Part shown: positions 1-10,236 of the stretch, piece after piece | Position numbering within the stretch: position 1 is the stretch's first letter | Layout: each line of letters begins with the position of its first letter | NCBI GenBank assembly: GCA_016215025.1 | Contig: JACRMI010000110.1 | Location: 1 to 64,000, forward strand | Origin: Chloroflexota bacterium | GTDB lineage: Bacteria > Chloroflexota > Anaerolineae > UBA4142 | Length of the DNA stretch: 64,000 nt | Direction of reading: 5' to 3' | Made by a program: the position numbers and the translations under genes | The notes under the pieces: generated by a model | What the model saw: only the letters and a program-made list of their open reading frames with translations | Databases searched by the model: none | What the model was told of the DNA's origin: nothing

Positions 1-54
1 CTCTGGCCGATAGTAACGCTTGGGAACTTCGGAATTGTCTTTGGCTCGTCTCAT
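1..54 (-). CDS. partial CDS truncated by window edge (MRRAKDNSEVPKRYYRPE...)
   Basis: 18 open codons from ATG (minus, 54) to window edge; weak upstream purine-rich site. Confidence 0.3.
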   Translation of the reverse strand, partial: MRRAKDNSEVPKRYYRPE

Positions 55-149
55 CCACACACCTTTGCGTCGTAGGGTTCTTGAGAACCCATTATACCGC
101 ATCAGAGGCGTGTAGGTGGAATTTTGCGGTTACTGTTTTTTATTGCCAC

Positions 150-1226
150 TTATTTCAGCGCCACCGATAGACCAACAAACCCGCCGTACTTATTCGCAGA
201 TTGAACGACCGCTTGCTCTTCGGATTTGCTCAACGATTTAAACAAGCGAGTTTCGATTACGACGGCGTCTCTCTTTAGCGTACGTCTCCAAGAACCCACG
301 ATCCGACCATCGATAACGATGATGTACGAAATAGCATTGCCTTCTTCACGCATCTCGGACGAGTATTCAGGATCAAGGATTGCCGCATGATCCTTATAGC
401 CGGAGATATACTCGTCATAGATCGACAAGAGATACGCTTGCGGCGACTCGATTTTCTCTGAGTGTGTGTTTTTTGCAAGCCAATAATCTTGACCATCGAC
501 CACTTGATGACGAAGCAAGCCGCGAACCGCTTCGAGTCCATTCTTCGCGTCGACAATTGTTAAACCCGACCATTTACTAAAATCCTGAACAGTTGCAGGT
601 CCTCGGCTGAGAAAGAAGCGACGAGCGAGTTCGGTCAATGCCTCATCCCGACTCACGGTCTTGACCGGCGGAACTCGTTCGGCGAGCAACGCATAGGTGA
701 ATTGTTTTCCACGCCGCGCACCACTGCAAACGATTCCGTCCAATTCGGCGCACATCATGATGTAGCTCATTCGCAAATTGCTTTGAACCGCAATCCCAGC
801 TTTCTCAATCGCAGCTCGCAATTCGTCCCGCGTGAGTTGCTTACCGCCGCGTAAGACTTTGGTCAAGACACTACTCGTACGCTTGAAAATTGCGCTGTCC
901 AATTCCAGCTTGCGATACATGAATGTATTGACTGCATGAACACGTGGCGCGGTTAACATCAGCAGCCAGCGAATGTCGGCAGGCGCAACAAAATGCCAAG
1001 TCGGGCGGAGCACATGCGTGCGAAGTATTCTGCCATCCGTAAATGCTTGCTCGATGTCGGCATCCACGGCATTTTGTAGCCGGAGTCCGAGCGACCATTT
1101 TGCTCCAGCGTAATCCTGCGCTTGGACAGCAGCCAGCCATCGGACCTCATCCACTGGCTTGACCAATTTCGCCGCTGCGATGTGTTGGTTTATCAAGCGG
1201 CGACAGGCAATATCAAAACTTGGCAT
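150..1226 (-). CDS. winged-helix DNA-binding domain protein (HTH_42 / AlkZ-related)
   Basis: 358 aa ORF; N-terminus VRWLAAVQAQDYAGAKWSLGLR and ILRTHVLRPTWHFVAPADIRWLL are typical of the family. Confidence 0.75.
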   Translation of the reverse strand: MPSFDIACRRLINQHIAAAKLVKPVDEVRWLAAVQAQDYAGAKWSLGLRLQNAVDADIEQAFTDGRILRTHVLRPTWHFVAPADIRWLLMLTAPRVHAVNTFMYRKLELDSAIFKRTSSVLTKVLRGGKQLTRDELRAAIEKAGIAVQSNLRMSYIMMCAELDGIVCSGARRGKQFTYALLAERVPPVKTVSRDEALTELARRFFLSRGPATVQDFSKWSGLTIVDAKNGLEAVRGLLRHQVVDGQDYWLAKNTHSEKIESPQAYLLSIYDEYISGYKDHAAILDPEYSSEMREEGNAISYIIVIDGRIVGSWRRTLKRDAVVIETRLFKSLSKSEEQAVVQSANKYGGFVGLSVALK

Positions 1227-1229
1227 TCA

Positions 1230-1694
1230 CTAGTCAAGCGACTGCATCGCGATGGATGGGCTATCTTTGGCTTTGACATGAACCTGGGCGTCCACAACCT
1301 TGCCATGCTCATCGATGACGAAATGGCTGCGGATGACGCCGATCGATTTGACGCCAAACGTTTTCTTTTCACCCCACGCGCCGTATTTTTCTGCGACCTT
1401 ATGATCCTCGTCACTCAACAAAATGAATGGCAAGTTGTATTTCGTCCGAAACCTTTGATGCGATTTGGCGCTGTCCGGGCTGATGCCGATCACGACACCA
1501 TTCTTTTCTTGAATGTCAACATAGTTATCGCGAAAACCGCACGCTTGCGCGGTGCAACCGGGCGTATTGTCTTTGGGATAAAAGTACACCACGACTTTTT
1601 TCCCGCGAAAGTCGGACAGTTTGACGGTCTTGCCGTTCTCGTCGGGCAAGGCAAACGCAGGCGCGGCATTGCCGATTTTGATTTTATCGGGCAT
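1230..1694 (-). CDS. bcp: thioredoxin-dependent peroxiredoxin, Bcp/PrxQ type
   Basis: [24 protein letters not shown] motif with peroxidatic Cys; ATG at 1694 preferred to the GTG at 1703. Confidence 0.9.
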   Translation of the reverse strand: MPDKIKIGNAAPAFALPDENGKTVKLSDFRGKKVVVYFYPKDNTPGCTAQACGFRDNYVDIQEKNGVVIGISPDSAKSHQRFRTKYNLPFILLSDEDHKVAEKYGAWGEKKTFGVKSIGVIRSHFVIDEHGKVVDAQVHVKAKDSPSIAMQSLD

Positions 1695-1709
1695 GGGTAT
1701 CACGGCCTT

Positions 1710-2090
1710 TCATTTCGCTTTCGCTTTTGCTTTCGCCAAGTTTTCCTTCGCACGGAATTTTACGATGCGCGTTATGAGTTTTAGCGGAAGCGGTTCGTCG
1801 AGTGGAAATTGGACGGAACCTTTGGCCATCTTGTAAACGGACAACTCCTTCTTGAACGCCTCAATTCCCGTTGGCACTGGGTAAAACCCAATATGGTTTT
1901 TGAACGCGGCAAAGTGAACCAAGTTGCCTTTCAACCTAAAAGTCGGCATTTGATAACTGATCGCCTCTTCCGCATCCGGTGCGGCTTGATGAATCGTCGC
2001 GCGCATTTGTTGTAAACGTTCTTGAATGTCTTGCGGGAAATCGGCAATATATTCGTCGATGTTCTTTGGCGCTGTTTTTTTGGTTTCCAT
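1710..2090 (-). CDS. DUF1801 / YdhG-like domain protein
   Basis: IDEYIADFPQDIQERLQQMRATIHQAAPDAEEAISYQMPTFRLKGNLVHFAAFKNHIGFYP. Confidence 0.85.
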   Translation of the reverse strand: METKKTAPKNIDEYIADFPQDIQERLQQMRATIHQAAPDAEEAISYQMPTFRLKGNLVHFAAFKNHIGFYPVPTGIEAFKKELSVYKMAKGSVQFPLDEPLPLKLITRIVKFRAKENLAKAKAKAK

Positions 2091-2251
2091 GCGATTGGAC
2101 TCCTGTTTTCAGTTGATCGTCGAAAGCTAGTAGTGCATCCACAAAATCTTGCATACTTTGCCAAGCGCGATTTATGCGCAGTTGAGTCCCCAGCATTATT
2201 TTGTGGCTGCACTAGTATAGCGATTCGGACGCCTTGTTGTCAATGGCTCCT

Positions 2252-2405
2252 AGCTGGTGATTACCCACAACTGTCATGCTGAGCCGTTTTCCCGCAAGGG
2301 AGGCTACGCTCTGCGAAGCATCTCGTTTTCAGGGAATGAGATTCTTCGCTCCGCAAAGTTCGCTCCGCTCAGAATGACAAACCGACTTGTGGGTAATCAC
2401 CAGCT
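2252..2405. repeat. nested palindromic repeat (outer 19-bp perfect inverted repeat 2252-2270 / 2387-2405)
   Basis: agctggtgattacccacaa ... ttgtgggtaatcaccagct; encloses TGTCATGCTGAG...CTCAGAATGACA (2272-2380). Confidence 0.9.
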
Positions 2406-2434
2406 CCTAGTTGTCGATTACCCACAAGTCAGGG

Positions 2435-2519
2435 CTGTCATTTCGACGTGTGTCTTTTGCGAGGAGAAATCTCCCGCGCGGTCAAGCGAGATTTCTCGAA
2501 GTCCGGCTCGAAATGACAG
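2435..2519. repeat. palindromic dispersed repeat, CTGTCATTTCGA...TCGAAATGACAG type
   Basis: 12-bp perfect terminal inverted repeats read directly. Confidence 0.9.
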
Positions 2520-2521
2520 TT

Positions 2522-2634
2522 CAGGACTTTCGCTCAAGTGTCCGTTTTCGTGTCACCCTGAGCGTTAGCGAATGGTCTCAACCCCTGAAACCAGAGATTC
2601 TTCGCTTCGCTCAGAATGACAAGCGAAAGTCCTG
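2522..2634. repeat. palindrome CAGGACTTTCGCT...AGCGAAAGTCCTG enclosing another dispersed repeat (2551-2621)
   Basis: 13-bp perfect inverted repeat arms 2522-2534 and 2622-2634. Confidence 0.9.
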
Positions 2635-2680
2635 CAGTTATAGGTAATCACCAGATCCTGATTGCCGATTCCGCGGCATT

Positions 2681-3121
2681 CTATTTCAGTTGCTCAAGAA
2701 TCTGGATCACACTCTCGACACATGGTCGGCAAACACGATTCAGAAGATCATTTTCCTTGAATGTTTTCTGACCTTCAGCCTTGGTCAGCTCGCAGCCATT
2801 CAATAACCGACGGCAAGTCAAATTTCCATTTCGTTGTTGGAATTTCTCAATCAACTCTCTCGTCTTGGCGTAGGTGAGTTCCGTCGCGGCGCGGTCGTCC
2901 TGCTCGCCCCGGCCGTGAACTAGCCCAAGCACAAAGATGCCGCCGCTCACAGCACCGCACACATCTTGCTTCCTGCCCATGCCCGCTCCAAATCCGCAGG
3001 CAATTCGCAAGGCGGCGTCCTTGTCGAGTCCTAGGTCATCGCTGTATGCGTAGACCACAGACTGCGCGCAATTGTAACCATCCAGGAATTTCCCGATCGC
3101 AACTTCGGTTCTTGTCTTCAT
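2681..3121 (-). CDS. C_GCAxxG_C_C family redox protein
   Basis: GYNCAQSVVYAY...GFGAGMGRKQDVCGAVSGGIFVLGL; ATG at 3121 preferred to the longer ORF start at 3205. Confidence 0.85.
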   Translation of the reverse strand: MKTRTEVAIGKFLDGYNCAQSVVYAYSDDLGLDKDAALRIACGFGAGMGRKQDVCGAVSGGIFVLGLVHGRGEQDDRAATELTYAKTRELIEKFQQRNGNLTCRRLLNGCELTKAEGQKTFKENDLLNRVCRPCVESVIQILEQLK

Positions 3122-3412
3122 GATTCTCCTATGCCAAACTCTTATTGGAATGGCGTGAAACGCTTCAGCACACTGCAACGCGTCCTGGTTTGAGACCGCG
3201 TGCAAAATGAACCCACGAAGCGTTGACAGTGTGCGTGTGTTTCCAGACGTTCAATCTTCTACTGGGCGACGTCAGTAGAACCAGACGAAGCTTGGGGAGA
3301 GATCAGAGCGCACGCATTCGGTTGTTCTTCGCGCTGTGCTCGACCTCTGCTAATCCCAATGCTTCCATCAAGGGTGGGACGTACATCGCGAACCTTCCCC
3401 GCAGACCTTTCT

Positions 3413-3721
3413 TCAATCCGTACCACCTCCCACCGGGTTCTTCGGTGAGCGCGCCCATGCCTCCACGGTTCCTTCCGTGGCGGGTTTTTGTTCGTCGGCA
3501 CTGCCGAGCAACATCCAGTCGCCGTGCTTCTTGAGCATCGCGTGCAAGTCTTCTAAGCAACGTAGATGGTAGCTGAGCTTTGTTGTCCCCACGATGCAGA
3601 CCAAAGCAGGAGGATCAGATGCCTCATCGCGATACATCTTGTATTCCGATGTGCCGGGCGGTGTTTTCAGAACCCACGGACTATCTACCGTGCCTTTGCC
3701 CTTAACGGATGGTTTTGCCAT
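3413..3721 (-). CDS. conserved hypothetical protein
   Basis: 102 aa ORF MAKPSVKGKGTVDSPWVLKTPPGTSEYKMYRDE... Confidence 0.6.
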   Translation of the reverse strand: MAKPSVKGKGTVDSPWVLKTPPGTSEYKMYRDEASDPPALVCIVGTTKLSYHLRCLEDLHAMLKKHGDWMLLGSADEQKPATEGTVEAWARSPKNPVGGGTD

Positions 3722-3845
3722 TTTATGCCTCCTTGAATCTCTCGAACGTGTTTATTTCGTCGGCCAAAAACAGCTACTTGCCTCATAGCCGCTGACCAAT
3801 CACGTGATTAAGCGGAATGTCTGGTAAACTTACGTTACCCGCACT

Positions 3846-3869
3846 CTTGCATCTACCGGTAGATGCAAG
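3846..3869. repeat. 24-bp perfect palindrome CTTGCATCTACCGGTAGATGCAAG
   Basis: read directly; a second related dyad GCATCTACAGCTAGATAC follows at about 3893-3910. Confidence 0.9.
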
Positions 3870-3903
3870 CATCTGAATATATATGCCTTGTAAGCATCTA
3901 CAG

Positions 3904-4275
3904 CTAGATACCTCCCGGAACAATGCGCGCTTGCAATCCTAACCTGACCACTTGATCGTAGCGCAGTTCCCACACTTTTTTCTGCGGATTCCACTTTCCT
4001 CCCGCCTGCTTAACTTGTCGCCTAACATCCACTTCGCCTAACGCGACCCGTATCGCCATCAATTCATCGCCACTCGGTCCCTTGGGTTTGGGCAACCAAG
4101 CCATCTCTTCGACAATAATCTCCACGGTCTTGTACCGTTTTTTCTTTTGCGCATCGTAGCGATACCGCACGCACACCAACCGCTCTCCATACTGAGCGCA
4201 CAATCGCTTGGTTCCCTTCTGTCCCGCTTTCAACGGCAATCGAGTTTCCATGCAGCGTGACACCCTTCCGCTCAA
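3904..4275 (-). CDS. conserved hypothetical protein (METRLPLKAGQKGTKRLCAQYGERLVCVRYRYD...)
   Basis: 123 aa ORF; likely true start at the internal METRLPLKAG. Confidence 0.6.
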   Translation of the reverse strand: MSGRVSRCMETRLPLKAGQKGTKRLCAQYGERLVCVRYRYDAQKKKRYKTVEIIVEEMAWLPKPKGPSGDELMAIRVALGEVDVRRQVKQAGGKWNPQKKVWELRYDQVVRLGLQARIVPGGI

Positions 4276-4362
4276 TCCCTAATCGCTATTCTCCAATCTC
4301 TATTCTCCAACCTCTCACTTTTGTGCTCTTTCGTGTCCTTTCGCGCGCGAAGCGTTTCGCGT

Positions 4363-5124
4363 CTAGTGTAGTATTTGCGACAGAAACAATTTCGTTCTAT
4401 CGTGCTGGGGATTTTCAAAAATCTGGTTGGGCGTCCCTTCCTCGATCAACTCGCCGCCATCGAAGAAAATCATACGATTCGCTACACCGCGCGCAAAGCC
4501 CATCTCGTGCGTGACACAAATCATGGTCATGCCGGATCTCGCCAACTGCGTCATTACGTCCAGCACTTCTTTAATCATCTCCGGATCCAACGCGCTCGTC
4601 GGCTCGTCGAACAGCATGATCTTGGGTTGCATCGCTAACGCGCGCGCGATGGCAACGCGCTGCTGTTGTCCACCGGATAACTGCGCGGGAAATTTATGCG
4701 CCTGCTCCGGAATGCCCACGCGCTTGAGCAAATCCATCGCAATCTGTTCCGCCTTGTCCTGCGACCAGCGGCGCACCCACACCGGCGCAAGCGTAATATT
4801 TTGCATGACTGTGAGATGTGGAAAAAGATTGAACGATTGAAACACCATGCCGATTTCTTGACGGATCGCCGCGATGTTCCGAATATCATTCGTCATCTCG
4901 ATTCCATCGACGATGATCGTGCCACGCTGATGTTCTTCCAATCGATTGATCGTCCGGATGAACGTCGATTTACCGGAACCCGAAGGACCAAAGATGACGA
5001 CGACTTCGCCAGATTTCACAGTTATATTGATACCTTTAAGCACGTGCAGTCGATCATACCACTTGTGCACATCCTTAGCGACGATCATCTCGCGCGTACC
5101 ACTGACCATTCCAATGTTGCTCAT
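4363..5124 (-). CDS. aapP: polar amino-acid ABC transporter ATP-binding protein
   Basis: Walker [10 protein letters not shown], signature LSGGQQQR, Walker [13 protein letters not shown]. Confidence 0.92.
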   Translation of the reverse strand: MSNIGMVSGTREMIVAKDVHKWYDRLHVLKGINITVKSGEVVVIFGPSGSGKSTFIRTINRLEEHQRGTIIVDGIEMTNDIRNIAAIRQEIGMVFQSFNLFPHLTVMQNITLAPVWVRRWSQDKAEQIAMDLLKRVGIPEQAHKFPAQLSGGQQQRVAIARALAMQPKIMLFDEPTSALDPEMIKEVLDVMTQLARSGMTMICVTHEMGFARGVANRMIFFDGGELIEEGTPNQIFENPQHDRTKLFLSQILH

Positions 5125-5195
5125 TCCATTCCTCCAAAGAGACCACCGACCGTCAACCCAATCCTGCGGCCTGCCGTCTGCGGTCTGCGGTCGAT

Positions 5196-6401
5196 TTATC
5201 TCTTTCCCACGCCCAGCGCTCTTTCCAATTGATAACTGGCGTACGACATCACGTAACTGAACACAAAGAACACGGCGGCGATGAACAGGTACACTTCGGT
5301 TTGCAAACCCAGGAACTCGGGTTGCGCCAACACGCTGCGACCGACGCCGAGCAATTCCAACAGCGCGACAATGGTCGCGAGTGTTGTGTCCTTGAACAAA
5401 CTGATGAACAAACCGACCGTCGCCGGAATAACTAAACGCAACGCTTGCGGTAAAACGATAAACAACGTCGTCAAGGGACTGTTCAACCCCAGCGCGTGCG
5501 CCGCTTCGATTTGCCCGGAAGGAATCGCCTGCAGACCGCCGCGCACATTCTCCGCCATGTACGCTGCCGTAAATAACGTGAACGCCGCCATCGCGCGGAC
5601 CACATTATCGACGCGAAATTCGCCCGGCAAAAAGAGCGGCAGCATGATTTGCGTCATGTACAGCACGGTGACGAGCGGAACGCCGCGCACGATTTCGATG
5701 TACGCTATGCTAAACCATTTCACCGCCGGTAAGGCACTCCGCCGACCCAGCGCGAGCAAAACGCCCAGTGGAAACGAAAGTACGATGCTGACAATCGCCA
5801 GCATAAATGTCAACAATAAACCGCCCCAGCGACCAGTGCTTACATCCGGCAACAGACTATTACCTTCGATGCCGCCTAACAAGATGATGGTCGCCACAAA
5901 TGACAACAACCAGAGAATCAAAAGATAGCGACCCAAGCCCTTGCGGGTGCGTCCTAAAAAGTAACCGGCAATCACCAGCGCCAAATCGCCGACGAGCCAA
6001 ATGCGTCCCTCGCCGTCAAAGGTCTGAATCGGCAATACGGCAAACGTCGCGAGTGCCGCCGCGAGCCAAATGCCAAACGTGCGAATCGTTCCGCCCCATA
6101 CGCCCGCCGACACGCCAAACAATCCAGCAACCATCGCAACGATGATATGGACGCGGCGAGCTTGATCGGGCGGATAGGGACCGATCATGAACAATCGCCA
6201 GTTTGCCGTGACGACGGACCAGTGGGCGGATGTAAACATCCAGACGATGAGCTGGCTCAAGACGACATAGAGAATCCATGCGGCGATGATCGTCAACAAC
6301 GAATTGTACCACGTACTAAATAGATTTCGCTTTAGCCAACCCAGCACACCCACAGATGTGCGCGGCGGTTCGATGCTATCGACAGTTACATTTGCAGCCA
6401 T
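5196..6401 (-). CDS. aapM: amino-acid ABC transporter permease (AapM-like)
   Basis: 401 aa; [15 protein letters not shown]...[28 protein letters not shown] permease motif. Confidence 0.88.
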   Translation of the reverse strand: MAANVTVDSIEPPRTSVGVLGWLKRNLFSTWYNSLLTIIAAWILYVVLSQLIVWMFTSAHWSVVTANWRLFMIGPYPPDQARRVHIIVAMVAGLFGVSAGVWGGTIRTFGIWLAAALATFAVLPIQTFDGEGRIWLVGDLALVIAGYFLGRTRKGLGRYLLILWLLSFVATIILLGGIEGNSLLPDVSTGRWGGLLLTFMLAIVSIVLSFPLGVLLALGRRSALPAVKWFSIAYIEIVRGVPLVTVLYMTQIMLPLFLPGEFRVDNVVRAMAAFTLFTAAYMAENVRGGLQAIPSGQIEAAHALGLNSPLTTLFIVLPQALRLVIPATVGLFISLFKDTTLATIVALLELLGVGRSVLAQPEFLGLQTEVYLFIAAVFFVFSYVMSYASYQLERALGVGKR

Positions 6402-6457
6402 TGAATGATTCCTCGAAAGATGCTCGCCTAGTCTGAATACTGACGACTGGCGACTGT

Positions 6458-7657
6458 CTACTTTTCTATGATTTGCACGCTGCGATTGTAGATGTTCATT
6501 AACAGTGACGTGAACAAGCTCATGGCCAGATACGTGAGCATCACCAGCATAATGACTGGCACAGGAGCGCCCGTCTGATTCATAATCGTCGCACCGACAT
6601 TGAACAAATCGGGATAGCCAATCGCAATGGCCAGACTCGAATTCTTCGCTAGGTTAAGATACTGACTCGTCAGCGGCGGAACGATGACGCGCATCGCTTG
6701 CGGAAAAGTGATGAGGCGCAAGATTTGCATTTCGCCCAAGCCCAACGCGTGTGCCGCTTCGATTTGGCCCTTGCGCACCGCTTGAATTCCGCCACGCACG
6801 ACTTCGGCGATGAAAGCGGCGGTGTAGATCACGAGACCGGTCAAGAGCGCGCTAAACTCTGGCGAGAGCGCTAACCCGCCACTGAAATTAAATCGACCCG
6901 GCACCGGAAAATCGAGCGTAAGCGGTGCAGTGCTGGAAATCATCCAGCCCAAAATTCCAGCCAACCCAAAGACAATCAACGCTGCGAAATAGGGCGACAC
7001 CGCGCGCCGAGTTTTAATCGTCAGAACGCGTATCAGGATAATGCCAGCGATTAATCCAATAAAGAGAAAGAGCAGCCATGAGGGAAAAGTTTCGGAGGGA
7101 ATTGGCCGCGGCACAAACACGCCGCGTTGATTCGCAAACAAGGCCTCGCCGACGTTGATACTTTCGCGGACCGGAGGCAGCTTTACAAAGACACCAAAAT
7201 AGATAAAGACGAGTTGAACCAATAGCGGCGTATTGCGAATGATTTCAATGTAGACGGCGGCAATTTTGGCTAAGAGCCAGTTGCTCGACAAGCGTGCTAC
7301 GCCGGTGATAATTCCGAGGATCGTCGCTAGAATAATGCCGACGATACTTACCGAGAGCGAATTGAGCACGCCGACCATGAACGCGCGACCGTACGTGTCG
7401 GACGGTTTATAATCGATCAGCGATTCGCCAATTTCAAACCCGGACTCGCGATTGAGAAACTCGAAACCGGCGACGAGACCGCGTTGGCGCATGGCAGTCG
7501 AAAGATTATTGTAGAAAAAACCAGCAGCAAATGCGAGGATAATCACAAAAACAATTTGGCTGATAACCGTGAGGACACGCACATCACGCCAAAACGGAAC
7601 GGCAGTCTGAGGATGTTCCACCATTGGAGCTCCGACTAAAAGTAAACCCTCACCCAA
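6458..7657 (-). CDS. aapQ: amino-acid ABC transporter permease (AapQ-like)
   Basis: 399 aa; IEIIRNTPLLVQLVF...[28 protein letters not shown]. Confidence 0.88.
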   Translation of the reverse strand: MGEGLLLVGAPMVEHPQTAVPFWRDVRVLTVISQIVFVIILAFAAGFFYNNLSTAMRQRGLVAGFEFLNRESGFEIGESLIDYKPSDTYGRAFMVGVLNSLSVSIVGIILATILGIITGVARLSSNWLLAKIAAVYIEIIRNTPLLVQLVFIYFGVFVKLPPVRESINVGEALFANQRGVFVPRPIPSETFPSWLLFLFIGLIAGIILIRVLTIKTRRAVSPYFAALIVFGLAGILGWMISSTAPLTLDFPVPGRFNFSGGLALSPEFSALLTGLVIYTAAFIAEVVRGGIQAVRKGQIEAAHALGLGEMQILRLITFPQAMRVIVPPLTSQYLNLAKNSSLAIAIGYPDLFNVGATIMNQTGAPVPVIMLVMLTYLAMSLFTSLLMNIYNRSVQIIEK

Positions 7658-7756
7658 CTTGTTTCCGCTCGGCTATCATTTCGAGCGAAGCGAGAAATCT
7701 CTCAAATCGTTCGACGAAATGACAACCAGAAGCGAACAAGCACGGGTGAGGGTTAC
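7644..7756. repeat. nested palindromic repeat (outer AACCCTCACCC...GGGTGAGGGTT, inner TCATTTCGAGCG...CGACGAAATGA)
   Basis: arms read directly; inner element 7677-7723. Confidence 0.8.
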
Positions 7757-7763
7757 ATGAGAT

Positions 7764-8941
7764 TTAGCGATACGGCGGCGCGTAGAGCAGTCCGCCTTGC
7801 GTCCATTGCTTGTTCAAACCGCGTGGTAACTTGAGCGGCGTTGTGGGTCCTAGGTTACGATCATAGATTTCGCCATAGTTGCCTACGGCTTTGACAACCT
7901 TGACCACCCAATCGGGGTTCAATCCCAAAGCGCCGGCCAAGTCCTTGTCGGACAGCAAACGCTTGATGACCGGATCGGCGCTGTTCACCATTGAATCGAC
8001 GTTCTTGGAAGTGACGCCGGACTCTTCCGCCTGAATGATTCCATACACCGTCCACTTGACGACGTTGAACCATTGATCGTCGCCTAGCGGAACGGCGGGA
8101 CCGAGCGGTTCTTTCGACAAGGTCACGTCCATGATTTCGTAATCATCCGGTTTCGCAAACACGATGCGGCGCGACGCGAGCTGTGACTTGTGTAGGTCGG
8201 ATCGATGTCGGCGAACACGACAGGTTTGAAATCGACACCAGCGGCACGCATTTGATCGGTGAGATTCAGTTCCGTCGTCGTACCACTTTGAACGCAAATC
8301 GTTGCGCCTTTTAAATCTTTGAGGGTCTTGGCTCCAACTTTCTTCGCAATCATGATACCTTGACCATCAAAGAAAGTAGTTGGTGCAAAGAGACCCCATG
8401 CTGTGTCGCGGCTCGATGTCCAGGTAGTGTTGCGAATCAGCAAGTCCACTTCGCCCGTTTGAAGTGCAGGACCACGTTGACCAGTATTCAGTGGACGAAA
8501 TTCGACTTTGGTCGCATCGCCAAGAACGGCCGCTGCGATAGCGCGACAAAAGTCAGCGTCGAACCCAGCGAATTGACCGGTCGTTTTGTCGAGCGCGCTA
8601 AAACCTGGGAGCGCATCGTTCACGCCGCAAATCACTTTGCCGCGATTCTTGACCGTCGCCAAGCGATTACCGGCTGGCTTGGGCGCGCTGCTAGCTACAG
8701 ACGATGAGGCACTGCTCGATACGGGCGGCTTGGTGGCTTCGGGAGCCTTGGTCGGTTCCGGAGCTTTCGTCGGTGCAGCTGATGACGCAACCGACGATGA
8801 TGCCGATGACGAGACCGGCGGTTTAGTGGCTGGGACTGCAGTAGGCGCAGCGGTCGGCGGCAAAGGCGTCGGCGCAGGCACGCACGCCGCGACGAGAGCC
8901 ACGACGAACAGTAACGCAAAAACAAATCCGAGTTTCTTCAT
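7764..8941 (-). pseudogene. aapJ: amino-acid ABC transporter substrate-binding lipoprotein, copy 1, frameshifted by an internal deletion
   Basis: N-terminal part in frame of ORF 8123-8986, C-terminal part in ORF 7764-8297; reading frame changes at about 8190-8210. Confidence 0.85.
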
Positions 8942-8954
8942 GTCCTCTCCCCCT

Positions 8955-9990
8955 TTAACGATACGGCGGCGCGTAGAGCAAGCCACCCTCAGTCCATTGC
9001 TTGTTCAAGCCGCGCGGCAGCTTGAGCGGCGTGCTCAATCCCAGGTTGCGTTCGTAGATTTCGCCATAGTTGCCTACGGCTTTGGTGACCCTGACCACCC
9101 AATCCGGATTGAGACCCAAACCAGCCGCCAAGTCTTTGTCAGACAACAAACGCTTGATGACTGGATCGGCGCTGCTCACCATCGAATCGACATTCTTGGA
9201 TGTGATACCTGATTCTTCGGCTTGGAACGTCGCGAAGATGGTCCACTTGACGACGTTGAACCATTGATCGTCGCCTAGCGGAACGGCGGGACCGAGCGGT
9301 TCTTTCGACAAGGTCACGTCCATGATTTCGTAATCATCCGGTTTCGCAAACACGATGCGGCGCGACGCGAGCTGTGACTTGGGCGAACACGACAGGTTTG
9401 AAATCGACACCAGCGGCACGCATTTGATCGGTGAGATTCAGTTCCGTCGTCGTACCACTTTGAACGCAAATCGTTGCGCCCTTGAGGTCAGCCAATTTTT
9501 TCGCGCCAACTTTTTTTGCGATCATCATGCCTTGACCATCGAAGAACGTAGTAGGCGCGAACAAACCCCATGCTGTGTCGCGGCTGGATGTCCAAGTGGT
9601 ATTGCGGATCAGTACATCGATTTCGCCCGTTTGAAGCGCGGGACCACGTTGACCGGTGTTGAGTGGACGAAATTCGACTTTGGTTGCATCGCCCAGGACT
9701 GCAGCAGCAATCGCGCGACAATAATCGGCGTCAAAACCGGCAAATTGACCGGACGTTTTGTCGAGCGCGCTGAAACCGGGGAGCGCATCGTTGACGCCGC
9801 AAATCACTTTGCCGCGATTCTTGACGAGCGCGAGTCGACCACCGGGGGTTTGAGCGGGTGGAACGGCTGTGGCTTGCGCGGGAGGCGCGTCATACGAGAC
9901 GGCAACCGGTGCGGTCGATGGTCCTGGCACAAATGCCGCCACAGCGACGAGGACAAACATGGCTAATAGCATCAGCCCAAATTTCTTCAT
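8955..9990 (-). pseudogene. aapJ: amino-acid ABC transporter substrate-binding protein, copy 2, frameshifted at the equivalent position
   Basis: N-terminal ORF 9334-9990 and C-terminal ORF 8955-9419; break at about 9381. Confidence 0.85.
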
Positions 9991-10236
9991 TTCCCTTCTC
10001 CTCCAGAATAAATGAACTGCGAAACGAAGACAAAAAAAGAATGCTGATGGGTTATCCTACCACCTCCTCCCTGTGAAATTGTTGCTGGGATTTTAACACG
10101 AGTACGAACGAAAAGCAAGAAAAGGAAAAGGGAACTGATAGAACTGACGGAACTCTGAGAGCTTTTCTTCTTTTCCCCTCCTTTCATCAGGTCCCTTTCA
10201 CTTGCTCGATTATGGCTTTCGACTAGAATACGCACA

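Noticed and set aside
2257-2647. ORFs 2257-2568 and 2411-2647
   Set aside because: Translations (e.g. SEWSQPLKPEILRFAQNDK) are products of dispersed palindromic repeats, not protein families.
8586-9212. 208-aa plus-strand ORF across the aapJ region
   Set aside because: Antisense to both substrate-binding copies; low-complexity translation of the linker.
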